Of a stretch of 64,000 nt of DNA, positions 51,065-60,091 are shown piece after piece (position 1 is the stretch's first letter; every line of letters starts with the position of its first letter). The DNA is taken from assembly GCF_000284035.1 (NCBI RefSeq), contig NC_016887.1, positions 558,001 to 622,000 on the forward strand, read 5' to 3'. The translations under genes were made by a program, and so were the position numbers. The DNA comes from Nocardia cyriacigeorgica GUH-2 (lineage in GTDB: Bacteria; Actinomycetota; Actinomycetes; Mycobacteriales; Mycobacteriaceae). Below the pieces are notes generated by a model. That model had not been told where the DNA came from. It worked only from the letters and a program-made list of their open reading frames with translations, and did not search any database.

Positions 51065-52612
51065 TCAGCGGTAGGTGAGGCCGTGCAGTGCCAGCCAGCG
51101 CTGGGGGTCGACGTGCTGGCCGCCGACGATGACCTCGAAGTGCAGGTGGGGGCCGGTGGAATCGCCGCGGTTGCCCATGCGGGCGATCTGCATGCCGGCG
51201 GGGACGCGTTCGCCGACGGAGACGAAGAAGTCGTACATGTGGCCGTAGACGGAGATGCTGCCGTCGTCGTGGCGGATCCTGACCCACAGGCCGAACCCTT
51301 GCGCCGGGCCCGCGTCGATGACGGTGCCGTTGGCTACGGCGTAGATCGGGGTGCCGATCGGTCCGGCCACGTCGATGCCGTTGTGGAAGGTGCCCCAGCG
51401 CTGGCCGAAACCGGAGGTGAACACACCGATCGCCGGGAGCACGAAACCGCCCGCGCCGGGTGTGATGCCACCGGGTAGCACCTCGCCGGGCGTCATGGTG
51501 ATGGCCGGTGGTGGCGGGGTGCCCATCCACGGCTGACGTTCGCCAGCCGCCGCGGCTGCCGCCTCGTTGCGGGCGCGTTCGAGGGTGGCTCGGGCCGCTG
51601 CGGCCACCACGGCCGCTTCGCGGAGGCGTTCGCCGTGGTCGATGGCGTCGAGGTAGCGCCGCACCGATGGTGTGGTGGTCTGCATCTGCCACGGATAGGC
51701 CACCGCGATCCGCTGCACCTGCCCCGGCGCGGGCCCGCGGTCGGTGACCAGATCGGTGAAGCTGGAATCGGCCGCGGCGAACAGCGCGACGACGGTGACC
51801 CCGCCGATCAGCACCCGATGCTTGCGCAGAGTCGCGCGCACCTCGTCGCCGGTCGGCCGCTTCGCCAGCATGGCCCGGACATCGTCGCGCGTGGGTCGCT
51901 TGGCGAGCAGCGCGTTGACGTCGGCGCGGGTCGGCCGCCTGCCTGCCAGTTGCCGAACCCGGGCGACCCGTGAGTTGAACAGTCCCCGCAGGTCGCGGCG
52001 GTCCTTCTGCTCACGCGTGCGCCAATCAGCGCCCAGCACGACCCCGCCGACCATGCTCACGTCTTTCAGCCGGTCGGAGGTATCGGGCCGCTCCTCGTCG
52101 TCGGCCAGATCCGCTTGGTCGGCTACGGAGTCGGCGCGGAGCTGGTCGTCGGCAGAGTCATCGTGGTCGGTGGCCGACGTCCGGTCGGCGGTAGCGTGAG
52201 CCCGAACTTCGTCGGCGCCAGTTGTGTCGGCCTGTGCCTCTCGGACGTCGGCTGAGTCGGCCTCCGACTCGCGGCCGCTCGGGGAGTCGGCCCGTACTTC
52301 GTCCTTGGCCGCGGTGCCGGCATCCGTCTTGCGATCGGCAGGCTCGTCGCCGCGAGCAACGTGATCGCCGGGGTCATCCCGCTCCTCACTGGACTCGTCC
52401 GAACCCTCGCTCCCCTCGATGACGGTCGAAACCGCGCCCCTCCTGCGCAGTCGCGGAAACCGGAATCCACGGCCGCGGGCATCGGGCTCGACCTGCGTAC
52501 TCTCCGGGTGGCGCTGCTCGGCGAGCCCGGCGCCGTCGGCTTTGTTGCCGTCGGTGGCGGGCTCTGCGGCGGAGTCCTGGTCGAGGGTCGACCGGGGGGC
52601 CTTCTCGAGCAT
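51065..52612 (-). CDS. M23-family (LytM) peptidase with acidic N-terminus and RPTRxDV repeats
   Basis: A 515-residue protein in four parts. A long Asp/Ser/Ala-rich disordered region (to about residue 210) comes first. Then three consecutive 17-residue repeats RRPTRADVNALLA / KRPTRDDVRAMLA / KRPTGDEVRATLR lie just before a membrane helix (VLIGGVTVVALFAAADSS). A linker with a coiled-coil part (AARATLERARNEAAAAAAGE) follows, and last a LytM domain with FHNGIDVAGPIG (HxxxD) and TGPHLHFEVI (HxH), all zinc ligands intact. It should cut wall peptides or act as an activator. Start ATG 52612; TATGGT lies eight bases upstream, suggesting a leaderless mRNA. Confidence 0.85.
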   Translation of the reverse strand: MLEKAPRSTLDQDSAAEPATDGNKADGAGLAEQRHPESTQVEPDARGRGFRFPRLRRRGAVSTVIEGSEGSDESSEERDDPGDHVARGDEPADRKTDAGTAAKDEVRADSPSGRESEADSADVREAQADTTGADEVRAHATADRTSATDHDDSADDQLRADSVADQADLADDEERPDTSDRLKDVSMVGGVVLGADWRTREQKDRRDLRGLFNSRVARVRQLAGRRPTRADVNALLAKRPTRDDVRAMLAKRPTGDEVRATLRKHRVLIGGVTVVALFAAADSSFTDLVTDRGPAPGQVQRIAVAYPWQMQTTTPSVRRYLDAIDHGERLREAAVVAAAARATLERARNEAAAAAAGERQPWMGTPPPPAITMTPGEVLPGGITPGAGGFVLPAIGVFTSGFGQRWGTFHNGIDVAGPIGTPIYAVANGTVIDAGPAQGFGLWVRIRHDDGSISVYGHMYDFFVSVGERVPAGMQIARMGNRGDSTGPHLHFEVIVGGQHVDPQRWLALHGLTYR

Positions 52613-52653
52613 CAGGTGCGACCATATCGCCCGACGGCGGTGAGCGTGTGCTC

Positions 52654-52669
52654 TACCGTCTGTCGGGTG
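52654..52669 (+). promoter_or_regulatory. Leaderless -10 of the aspB-type gene
   Basis: TACCGT (52654-52659) is a TANNNT -10 seven bases before GTG 52667. No ribosome site; the spacing equals that at purD and the KstR genes. Confidence 0.65.
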
Positions 52670-53824
52670 TTCACAGAATCTCGGCGGTCGACCATTCCAC
52701 CTTTTTACGTGATGGATGTCTGGAAGGCCGCAGCGGAACGAGCCAGGACGCACGGCGATGTGCTCGTGCTCGCGGCGGGGCAGCCGTCGACGCCCGCGCC
52801 GGCGCCGGTGCTGCGCGCCACGAAGATCGCCATCGACGCCGAATTACTCGGCTACACAGAGACTTTCGGCATTCTGCCGTTGCGTGCGGCGATCGCCGAA
52901 CACCACCACGCCACCTACGGCTATCCGGTCGACCCCGACGACGTGGTGGTGACGACCGGTTCCTCCGGCGCGTTCACCCTCGTCTTCCTGGCCGCCTTCG
53001 ACCCTGGCGACACCGTCGTGGTGGCCCGCCCCGGCTATCCGGCCTACCGCAACACCCTGACCGCGCTCGGCTGCCGGGTGGTGGAGCTCGACTGCGGTGC
53101 CGAGACCCGCTTCCAGCCCACGGTCGCCATGCTCGAGGCGCTTACCGAGCCGCCGAAGGGGCTGGTCGTGGCCAGTCCGGCGAACCCGACCGGCACCATG
53201 ATCGATCCCGATGAACTGGCCGCGCTCGCCCGCTGGTGCGAGGCCAACGGCACCGTGCTGATCTCCGACGAGATCTATCACGGCATCACCTACGGCGGCG
53301 AGCGCACGGCCTCGGCCTGGGAGACCTCGCGCGAGGCGGTGGTGATCGGCTCGGTCTCGAAGTACTTCTCCATGACCGGCTGGCGGCTGGGCTGGATGCT
53401 CGCGCCAACGGACATGCGGCCCGCGTTGCAGCGACTGGCCTCGAATATGACCGTCTGCCCGCCCGCCATCTCGCAGTACGCGGCCCTGCATGCGTTCGGT
53501 GCCGAGGCCAAGGCCGAACTCGACGGCCACGTCCGCCGCTACGCCACCAACCGGAAACTGCTGCTGGACGGCCTCGCCGAGCTCGGCATCACCGATCTGG
53601 CCCCCGCCGACGGCGCCTTCTACGCCTACGCCGACATCGCCCACCTCACCGGCGATTCCCGCGCCTGGTGCGCCGAGGTGCTCGAGCACACCGGAGTGGC
53701 GCTGGCACCCGGACTGGATTTCGACACCGTCGCCGGTAACCACACGGTGCGCTTCTCCTTCGCCGGGGCGACCGCCGACATCGAAGCCGCGCTGGAACGA
53801 CTGGGCCGTTTCCTGCGACGCTGA
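52667..53824 (+). CDS. aspB: Class I/II PLP aminotransferase (AspB-like)
   Basis: A 385-residue fold-type I aminotransferase resembling Rv3565 AspB: PPFYVMDVWKAAAERARTHG, TTGSSGAFTLVFLAAFDPGD, VVASPANPTGTMIDPDELAA, the PLP-lysine in SVSKYFSMTGWRLGWML, and a C-terminal RFSFAGATADIEAALERLG. Substrate not certain; aspartate or branched-chain amino acid are possible. The start is set at GTG 52667 because similarity begins before PPFYVMDV and a -10 box stands seven bases upstream; the frame is open much further upstream but that part overlaps the divergent M23 gene. Confidence 0.85.
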   Translation: MFTESRRSTIPPFYVMDVWKAAAERARTHGDVLVLAAGQPSTPAPAPVLRATKIAIDAELLGYTETFGILPLRAAIAEHHHATYGYPVDPDDVVVTTGSSGAFTLVFLAAFDPGDTVVVARPGYPAYRNTLTALGCRVVELDCGAETRFQPTVAMLEALTEPPKGLVVASPANPTGTMIDPDELAALARWCEANGTVLISDEIYHGITYGGERTASAWETSREAVVIGSVSKYFSMTGWRLGWMLAPTDMRPALQRLASNMTVCPPAISQYAALHAFGAEAKAELDGHVRRYATNRKLLLDGLAELGITDLAPADGAFYAYADIAHLTGDSRAWCAEVLEHTGVALAPGLDFDTVAGNHTVRFSFAGATADIEAALERLGRFLRR

Positions 53825-53972
53825 GCACTAACCAGGCGGTCGAACATAGTGTCCGGCAACAACTTTGCACAGTACGACACCATCGCCGCGCGGATGCGGT
53901 AAAAACATCGGTGGCTGCTAATTCCTTCCGATTCCGCACGGATGAACTGATGATGACTGGCACGATGGCACG

Positions 53973-54611
53973 GTGATAACCGCGACGACCCCGAAAGGCG
54001 AACGGCGTCGCCAAGCTCTGGTAGCGGCCGCTGCCGAGCTCCTACTCGAAGGCGGGTTCGATGCGGTACGGCATCGCTCCGTCGCGACCCGGGCAGAGCT
54101 TCCGCTGGCGTCCACCACCTACTACTTCGAATCGCTGGAAGATCTGATCGCGCGCGCGGTCGAGTTCAGCGGTAATGCGGAGCTGGAGGCGATGCGACGA
54201 CGGATCGGCGAGGTGAGCCACCGCAGGCGCGGCGCCGAGGCGACCGTCGAACTGGTGCTCGACCTGTTGATCGGCGCCGACGGGCAGGACGAGGTCGCGC
54301 GCGGGCATCTGATCGCCCGCTACGAGCGCACCGTCGCCTCCGCGCGGCACCCGGAACTGCGGGAAGTGCAACTGCGACTACGCGCCCAGCTCGACGAACT
54401 ACTCGCCGACGTGCTGCGCCGCTCCGATCGCGTGGTGCGGTCCGAGCAGCTGCGCAGGCTGGTCGCGGTGGTCGACGGCGCGGTGGTCGCGGCGCTCACC
54501 GAACGCGACCCGCAACCGCGGCGGATGGCGCGCGGGGCGCTGCTGGAAGTGATCGACATCGTCGCTCCGCCCACGCCGCAGCAGGTCGACAGGTTCCGAG
54601 CACTAGACTGA
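53973..54611 (+). CDS. TetR-family transcriptional regulator
   Basis: A 212-residue TetR protein. The helix-turn-helix occupies residues about 10-55 (RRQALVAAAAELLLEGGFDA, then RHRSVATRAELPLASTTYYF), followed by an all-helical ligand domain. It starts at GTG 53973 and ends six bases before purB. TetR genes also neighbour purB in mycobacteria (Rv0775-Rv0777). The target and ligand are unknown. The preceding 148 bases hold no other feature that I can place. Confidence 0.85.
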   Translation: MITATTPKGERRRQALVAAAAELLLEGGFDAVRHRSVATRAELPLASTTYYFESLEDLIARAVEFSGNAELEAMRRRIGEVSHRRRGAEATVELVLDLLIGADGQDEVARGHLIARYERTVASARHPELREVQLRLRAQLDELLADVLRRSDRVVRSEQLRRLVAVVDGAVVAALTERDPQPRRMARGALLEVIDIVAPPTPQQVDRFRALD

Positions 54612-54617
54612 CCGGAC

Positions 54618-56039
54618 GTGAGCCTCGTCCCGAACGTCCTAGCCACCCGCTACGCCAGCCCCGAGTTGGTGCATCTGTGGTCTCCCGAGAACAAGATCGT
54701 GCTCGAGCGGCGGCTGTGGCTGGAGGTGCTGCGGGCGCAGTCCGAGCTCGGCATCGACGTGCCCGACGGCGTGCTCGCCGACTACGAGCGCGTCATCGAC
54801 CAGGTGAACCTGGCCTCGATCGCCGAACGCGAGCGCGTCACCCGCCATGACGTGAAGGCGCGGATCGAGGAGTTCAACGCGCTGGCCGGGCACGAACACG
54901 TGCACAAGGGCATGACCAGCCGCGACCTCACCGAGAACGTCGAGCAGTTGCAGATCCGGCTCTCGCTCGAGCATGTGCACGCCCACGGTGTGGCCATCGC
55001 GGCCCGGCTGGCCGAGCGCGCCGCCGAATACCAGGTGCTGGTGATGGCGGGCCGCTCGCACAATGTCGCCGCGCAGGCCACCACGCTCGGCAAGCGGTTC
55101 GCCTCCGCCGCCGACGAACTGCTGATCGCGCTGACCCGGCTGCGCGAACTCATCGACCGCTACCCGCTGCGCGGGATCAAGGGCCCGATGGGCACCGCCC
55201 AGGACATGCTCGACCTGCTGGGCGGCGATCCGGCCAAGCTGGCCACCCTGGAGCAGCAGGTGGCGCGGCATCTGGGCTTCGCGAACGTGCTGACCAGCGT
55301 CGGCCAGGTGTATCCGCGCTCGCTGGACCACGATGTGCTGTCGGCGCTGGTGCAGGTGGGCGCCGGACCGTCGTCGTTCGCGCACACCATCCGGCTGATG
55401 GCCGGCCACGAGCTGGTCACCGAGGGCTTCCAGCCCGGTCAGGTGGGCTCTTCGGCGATGCCGCACAAGATGAACACCCGCTCCTGCGAGCGAGTCAACG
55501 GGTTGCAGGTGGTGCTGCGCGGTTACGCGTCGATGGCCGCCGAACTCGCCGGCGCGCAATGGAACGAGGGCGATGTGTTCTGCTCGGTGGTGCGCCGGGT
55601 CGCGCTGCCGGACGCCTTCTTCGCCATCGACGGCATGATGGAGACCTTCTTGACGGTGCTCGCCGAATTCGGCGCCTACCCGGCCGTCATCTCCCGCGAA
55701 CTGGACCGCTACCTGCCATTCCTGGCCACCACCCGCATCCTGATGGCGGCCGTGCGCGCGGGCGTCGGCCGGGAGAGCGCGCACGAGGTCATCAAGGAGC
55801 ACGCGGTGGCCGTCGCGCTGGCGATGCGTGAGCAGGGCCGCGAGCCGGATCTGCTGGACCGGCTGGCCGCCGATTCGCGGCTGCCACTGGACCGTGCCGC
55901 GCTCGAGGCCGCGCTGGCGGACAAGTCGGCGTTCATCGGCGCCGCCGGTGCGCAGGTCGGTGACGTGGTCGCGCAGGTCGACAAGCTGGTCGCCGCCTAC
56001 CCCGAGGCCGCGCGCTACACGCCGTCGCCGATTCTCTGA
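54618..56039 (+). CDS. purB: PurB, adenylosuccinate lyase
   Basis: A 473-residue fumarase/aspartase-superfamily lyase. It contains TSRDLTENVEQLQIRLSLEH, KGPMGTAQDMLDLLGGDPAK and the signature loop QVGSSAMPHKMNTRSCERVN with the catalytic serine. It cleaves SAICAR and adenylosuccinate in purine synthesis. GTG 54618 is preceded by TAGACT at eight bases, another probable leaderless or short-leader start, though transcription from the TetR gene would also reach it. Length typical of the long form. Confidence 0.95.
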   Translation: MSLVPNVLATRYASPELVHLWSPENKIVLERRLWLEVLRAQSELGIDVPDGVLADYERVIDQVNLASIAERERVTRHDVKARIEEFNALAGHEHVHKGMTSRDLTENVEQLQIRLSLEHVHAHGVAIAARLAERAAEYQVLVMAGRSHNVAAQATTLGKRFASAADELLIALTRLRELIDRYPLRGIKGPMGTAQDMLDLLGGDPAKLATLEQQVARHLGFANVLTSVGQVYPRSLDHDVLSALVQVGAGPSSFAHTIRLMAGHELVTEGFQPGQVGSSAMPHKMNTRSCERVNGLQVVLRGYASMAAELAGAQWNEGDVFCSVVRRVALPDAFFAIDGMMETFLTVLAEFGAYPAVISRELDRYLPFLATTRILMAAVRAGVGRESAHEVIKEHAVAVALAMREQGREPDLLDRLAADSRLPLDRAALEAALADKSAFIGAAGAQVGDVVAQVDKLVAAYPEAARYTPSPIL

Positions 56040-56117
56040 GGCCGCTGACCGTCCCCGGGTGGCCCGGTGCGGGCCTCCCGGTGGATTTCGGTGCCGGGCG
56101 GCAGCGATAGTGGGCGG

Positions 56118-56540
56118 GTGAATCCCTACACGATCTTCGCCGACATCATCGCGGGCAAGGCGCCGGCCAGCCGCGTCTACGAGGACGACGACGTCATCGC
56201 CTTCATGGATATCCGCCCGCTGACGCCGGGGCATCTGCTGGTGGTGCCCAAGGTCGTCGCGCGCAGCCTGGAGGAACTGGATCCGGCCATCGGCGGCAAG
56301 CTGTTCCAGGTGGGGCAGAAACTGGCAGCGGCATTGCGTGCCAGTGAGGTGGCGTGCGAAGGGGTGAACTTCTTCCTCGCCGACGGTGTCGCCGCTGGTC
56401 AAGAGGTGTTTCATGTGCATCTGCACGTCATCCCGCGCACGATCGGCGACGGCTTCGGCTTGAAGGCCAGGCCCACCAGCCCGCACCGGGAGGATCTGGA
56501 CTATCTCGCGGCGTCGATCCGGGGTGTGCTCCACCGCTGA
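56118..56540 (+). CDS. HIT-family nucleotide-binding protein (second copy)
   Basis: A 140-residue HIT protein beginning VNPYTIFADIIAGKAPASRV, with MDIRPLTPGHLLVVPKVVAR and the triad VFHVHLHVIPRTIGDG. It follows purB by 78 bases. GTG at 56118 matches the family start. Hydrolyses nucleotide conjugates; not redundant in sequence with the 48423 gene. Confidence 0.88.
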   Translation: MNPYTIFADIIAGKAPASRVYEDDDVIAFMDIRPLTPGHLLVVPKVVARSLEELDPAIGGKLFQVGQKLAAALRASEVACEGVNFFLADGVAAGQEVFHVHLHVIPRTIGDGFGLKARPTSPHREDLDYLAASIRGVLHR

Positions 56541-56674
56541 CACGCCGACGTGTGTGAAAGCAGTTACGTACTGGGCAGTTTGCTGTCGAAACGCCGAATC
56601 TTCAAATGGTCACTCGCAACTCGACGCTGGGTTAGTTTAGAAGCCCATTGTCATGCGCTGATGCAGGAGGGGAA

Positions 56675-57634
56675 GTGCGTAGAGCAAGAATTGCTGCCGT
56701 TGTGCTGGCATTCGCGGCAGCACTGATCGGCCCGGCGGTGGTGCAACCCGCGCCGGCGTCGGCGGCCCGGCTGGTCCGCGTCGACGAGCTGAGTCCCACC
56801 CGATCGGCGATCTTCATCGACTCCGCCGCGATGGGCCGAACCATCCAGGTACAGGTTCTGCACCCGGCCGGCGGCGGTTCACGCGGCTCGTACTACCTGC
56901 TCGACGGGCTCGACCCGGGCGTCGGCCAGAGCACCTGGACCAACGCCACCGACGCCGAACGCTTCTTCGCCGGTCGCAATGTCAATGTGGTGCTGCCGGT
57001 CGGCGGGCAGGCCAGCTACTACACCGACTGGATCCACGATGACCCGCGATTCGGCCGGTACAAGTGGGAGACCTTCCTGACCCAGGAGCTGCCGCCGATC
57101 ATCGACGCCCAGTTCAACGGCAACGGCGTCAACGGCATTGGTGGCCTGTCCATGGGCGGTAACGCGGCCTACATCATCGCCGCGCGGCATCCGCAGCTCT
57201 ACCGCGCCGTCGCCGGTTACAGCGCCTGCCCCGATACCGCCATGGCGCAGGGTGCGGTGATGTTCTCCATCGCCAACCGCGGCGGCAACCCGCTGAACAT
57301 GTGGGGTCCGCCCGGCAGCCCGGCCTGGGCCGAACACGATCCCGCGCTGATGCTGGATCGGCTGCGCGGCAAGACGCTCTACCTGTCCACCGGCACCGGC
57401 ATCCCGGGCCCGCACGAGGCCGAAATCAAGCCGCAACTGGCCGAGAACATCTTCCTGGGCGGCCCGGTCGAGCTGGGTGTGAACCTGTGCACGGTCGCCT
57501 TCGAACAGAAGTTGCGGGCCGCGCGTATTCCGGCACGCATCGACTACAGCCCGGTCGGCACGCATTCCTGGTCGTACTGGCAGGACACGCTGCACGCGTC
57601 GTGGTCGACGATCGGGCCCGCCCTGGGCGCCTGA
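56675..57634 (+). CDS. Secreted mycolyltransferase (antigen 85-like)
   Basis: A 319-residue protein with a signal peptide (to about residue 28, ending PAPASA) and an alpha/beta-hydrolase core: YYLLDGLDPGVGQSTWTNAT, NVNVVLPVGGQASYYTDWIH, KWETFLTQELPPIIDAQFNG, IGGLSMGGNAAYIIAARHPQ with Ser159, and GTHSWSYW with His297. These are the Ag85/FbpA landmarks. The protein should transfer mycolates to trehalose or arabinogalactan in the envelope. Start GTG 56675 with GGAGGGGA before it. Two cysteines (SACPDT and VNLCTV) may form a disulfide. Nocardia carry several paralogues; this one is isolated from other mycolate genes. Confidence 0.9.
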   Translation: MRRARIAAVVLAFAAALIGPAVVQPAPASAARLVRVDELSPTRSAIFIDSAAMGRTIQVQVLHPAGGGSRGSYYLLDGLDPGVGQSTWTNATDAERFFAGRNVNVVLPVGGQASYYTDWIHDDPRFGRYKWETFLTQELPPIIDAQFNGNGVNGIGGLSMGGNAAYIIAARHPQLYRAVAGYSACPDTAMAQGAVMFSIANRGGNPLNMWGPPGSPAWAEHDPALMLDRLRGKTLYLSTGTGIPGPHEAEIKPQLAENIFLGGPVELGVNLCTVAFEQKLRAARIPARIDYSPVGTHSWSYWQDTLHASWSTIGPALGA

Positions 57635-57648
57635 TCCCTACCGCGTTC

Positions 57649-57686
57649 GACCGGCCCGCCGCTCCTGAGTGGCGGGCCGGTCTTTT
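57649..57686 (+). terminator. Terminator of the mycolyltransferase gene
   Basis: A 12-bp GC stem (57649-57660 with 57671-57682), ten-base loop, TTTT tail. Confidence 0.85.
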
Positions 57687-57822
57687 CTGCTGTAGACCCG
57701 GATGGACCCCGGCTACTGGATGCGCCGCTGCTCCGGAACGAGGGCCGTGCCCCACGACGCGCTCGGCACCGCGATCCCGGCCCGCGCCGAATCCGGGCGG
57801 GCGCCGCACCGGCGGTCCCGGC

Positions 57823-57838
57823 TACGGTGGTGCCCATG
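57823..57838 (+). promoter_or_regulatory. Leaderless -10 of ptrB
   Basis: TACGGT (57823-57828) is a TANNNT -10 seven bases before ATG 57836, which decides between this ATG and the GTG three codons earlier. Confidence 0.6.
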
Positions 57839-60019
57839 GCTCTCGACAGTGGTAGCGGATCGACAACCGACCAGGCGGCGGCGCCGATCGCCAAGACGGT
57901 ACCCACCGAGCGGGTGCATCACGGCGACGTCTTCGTCGACGACTACGAGTGGCTGCGGGACAAGGACAACCCCGAGGTCATCGCCTACCTGGAGGCGGAG
58001 AACGCCTACACCGAGGCGCAGACAGCGCATCTGCGGCCGCTGCGGGAGAAGATCTTCGACGAGATCAAGGCCAGGACGCTGGAGACCGACCTGTCGGTGC
58101 CCACCCGGGTCGGCGACTACTGGTACTACTCGCGCAGCTTCGAGGGCAAGCAGTACGGCGTGCACTGCCGGTGCCCGATCGACGCGTCCGCGACCGGGAT
58201 CGACGCCTGGACTCCGCCGCAGCTCGAGGCCGGCACCGAGATCGAGGGCGAACAGGTGCTGCTGGACAGCAACGCACTGGCCGAAGGCCACGACTTCTTC
58301 GCCCTCGGCGCCTTCTCGCTCAGCTACGACGGCAACCTGCTGGCCTTCTCGGTCGACACCCAGGGCGACGAGCGCTACACCCTGCGAATCAAGGATCTGC
58401 GCACCGGCGAGCTGCTCGGCGACGAGATCCCGCGCACCGCGCCCGGCGCCACCTGGTCGCTGGACGGCACCCACGTCTTCTATCAAACCGTCGACGAATC
58501 CTGGCGCCCCGACACCGTCTGGCGTCACCGCCTCGGCACCGCCACCGACGCCGACGTCAAGGTCTTCCACGAGCCCGACGAGCGCTACTGGGTCAGCGTG
58601 GGCGCCACCCGCTCGGAGAAGTACCTGATGATCTGGGTCGGCTCCAAGATCACCACCGAGGGCTGGGTGCTGGAATCGGACAACCCGGAGGGCGAATTCC
58701 GGGTGCTGCTGCCGCGCCGCGAGGGTGTGGAGTACTCCGCCGAACATGCGGTGGTGGCCGGTCGCGACCGGTTCCTGATCCTGCACAACGACGTGATCCC
58801 CGAGGGCAAGCCGGGTGCGGGCAGCAAGGCGGAGAACTTCGTGCTCGCCGAGGCTCCGGTCGACGATCCGGCGGATATGACGGTGCTCATCGACCACCGC
58901 GACGATGTGCGCCTGGAAGATGTCGACGCCTTCGCCGGCCATCTCGTGCTCAGCTACCGGCGCGAAGCACTGACCCGCGTCGCGGTCTGGCCACTGGGCC
59001 CCGACGGCTACGGCGAGCTGCGCGAACTCGACTTCGGGCTGGAGTTGTTCGCCGCCGGTGTCGGTGCCAGCCCGGAATGGACCCAGCCGACCCTGCGCCT
59101 TGGCGTCACCTCGTTCATCACGCCGATGCAGGTGTTCGACTACGTGCCCGCCACCGGTGAGCTGCTGCTGCGCAAGGAGCAGCCGGTGCTCGGCGGGTAC
59201 GACCCGGAAGACTATGAGCAGCACCGGGATTGGGCCGTGGCCGCGGACGGCACCCGCATCCCGATCTCGGTGATCAAGCGTAAGGATCTCGATACCGCGA
59301 CGCCGAAGCCGCTGCTGCTCTACGGTTACGGCTCCTACGAGGCCAGCATGGACCCGTCGTTCTCGGTCTCGCGGCTGTCGCTACTGGACCGGGGCATGGT
59401 GTTCGCGGTCGCGCACGTTCGCGGTGGCGGTGAGATGGGGCGGCTCTGGTACGAGAACGGCAAGACGCTCACCAAGAAGAACACCTTCACCGACTTCGTG
59501 GCCTGCGCGCGTCATCTGATCGACAACGGCACCACCGCCGCCGACCGGATGATCGCCGACGGCGGTAGCGCGGGCGGTCTGCTGGTGGGCGCGGTGGCGA
59601 ACCTGGCTCCGGAGCTGTTCGCCGGCATCCTGGCCAATGTGCCGTTCGTCGACCCGCTGACCTCGATCCTGGACCCGTCGCTGCCGCTGACGGTGATCGA
59701 ATGGGACGAATGGGGCAACCCGCTGGCCGACAAGGACGTCTACGACTACATGAAGTCCTATTCGCCGTATGAGAACGTCGAGGCCAAGGACTACCCGGCC
59801 ATTCTGGCGATCACCAGCATCAACGACACCCGCGTGCTCTACGTGGAACCGGCCAAGTGGGTCGCCAAGCTGCGCGCCACCAAGACCGGCGATGCGCCGC
59901 TGCTGCTGAAGACGGAGATGAGCGCGGGCCACGGCGGCGTCAGCGGCCGGTACGAGAAGTGGAAGGAAGTGGCGTTCGAGTACGCGTGGGTGCTCGACAC
60001 TGTCGGCCTCGCTGAATGA
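57836..60019 (+). CDS. ptrB: Oligopeptidase B (PtrB), S9A serine peptidase
   Basis: A 727-residue prolyl-oligopeptidase-family enzyme. An N-terminal beta-propeller begins HHGDVFVDDYEWLRDKDNPE; the C-terminal hydrolase has Ser578 (ADGGSAGGLLVG), Asp664 (SINDTRVLYVEP) and His699 (MSAGHGGVSGRY). It cleaves after basic residues in short peptides. In M. tuberculosis the locus is annotated as two pieces (ptrBa/ptrBb); here it is one intact frame. The start at 57836 rather than the GTG at 57827 is chosen from the -10 box spacing. Same order as Rv0781-Rv0788, near purS-purQ. Confidence 0.93.
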   Translation: MALDSGSGSTTDQAAAPIAKTVPTERVHHGDVFVDDYEWLRDKDNPEVIAYLEAENAYTEAQTAHLRPLREKIFDEIKARTLETDLSVPTRVGDYWYYSRSFEGKQYGVHCRCPIDASATGIDAWTPPQLEAGTEIEGEQVLLDSNALAEGHDFFALGAFSLSYDGNLLAFSVDTQGDERYTLRIKDLRTGELLGDEIPRTAPGATWSLDGTHVFYQTVDESWRPDTVWRHRLGTATDADVKVFHEPDERYWVSVGATRSEKYLMIWVGSKITTEGWVLESDNPEGEFRVLLPRREGVEYSAEHAVVAGRDRFLILHNDVIPEGKPGAGSKAENFVLAEAPVDDPADMTVLIDHRDDVRLEDVDAFAGHLVLSYRREALTRVAVWPLGPDGYGELRELDFGLELFAAGVGASPEWTQPTLRLGVTSFITPMQVFDYVPATGELLLRKEQPVLGGYDPEDYEQHRDWAVAADGTRIPISVIKRKDLDTATPKPLLLYGYGSYEASMDPSFSVSRLSLLDRGMVFAVAHVRGGGEMGRLWYENGKTLTKKNTFTDFVACARHLIDNGTTAADRMIADGGSAGGLLVGAVANLAPELFAGILANVPFVDPLTSILDPSLPLTVIEWDEWGNPLADKDVYDYMKSYSPYENVEAKDYPAILAITSINDTRVLYVEPAKWVAKLRATKTGDAPLLLKTEMSAGHGGVSGRYEKWKEVAFEYAWVLDTVGLAE

Positions 60020-60091
60020 CCAGGTAGACAGTTCGTCGGGCGGTCATCCGCACAGCACGCCGAATACATCTGCGGCTGCCACCGTGGGTTC

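Noticed and set aside
50767..51078. A 103-codon frame directly after purD
   Set aside because: It begins at the base after the purD stop with no ribosome site, and reads as Ala/Arg/Pro-rich noise into the antisense of the M23 gene.
54639..56543. A 634-codon minus-strand frame opposite purB and the HIT gene
   Set aside because: Spans two conserved plus-strand genes and their gap, and is His/Gln/Arg-rich as antisense frames are.
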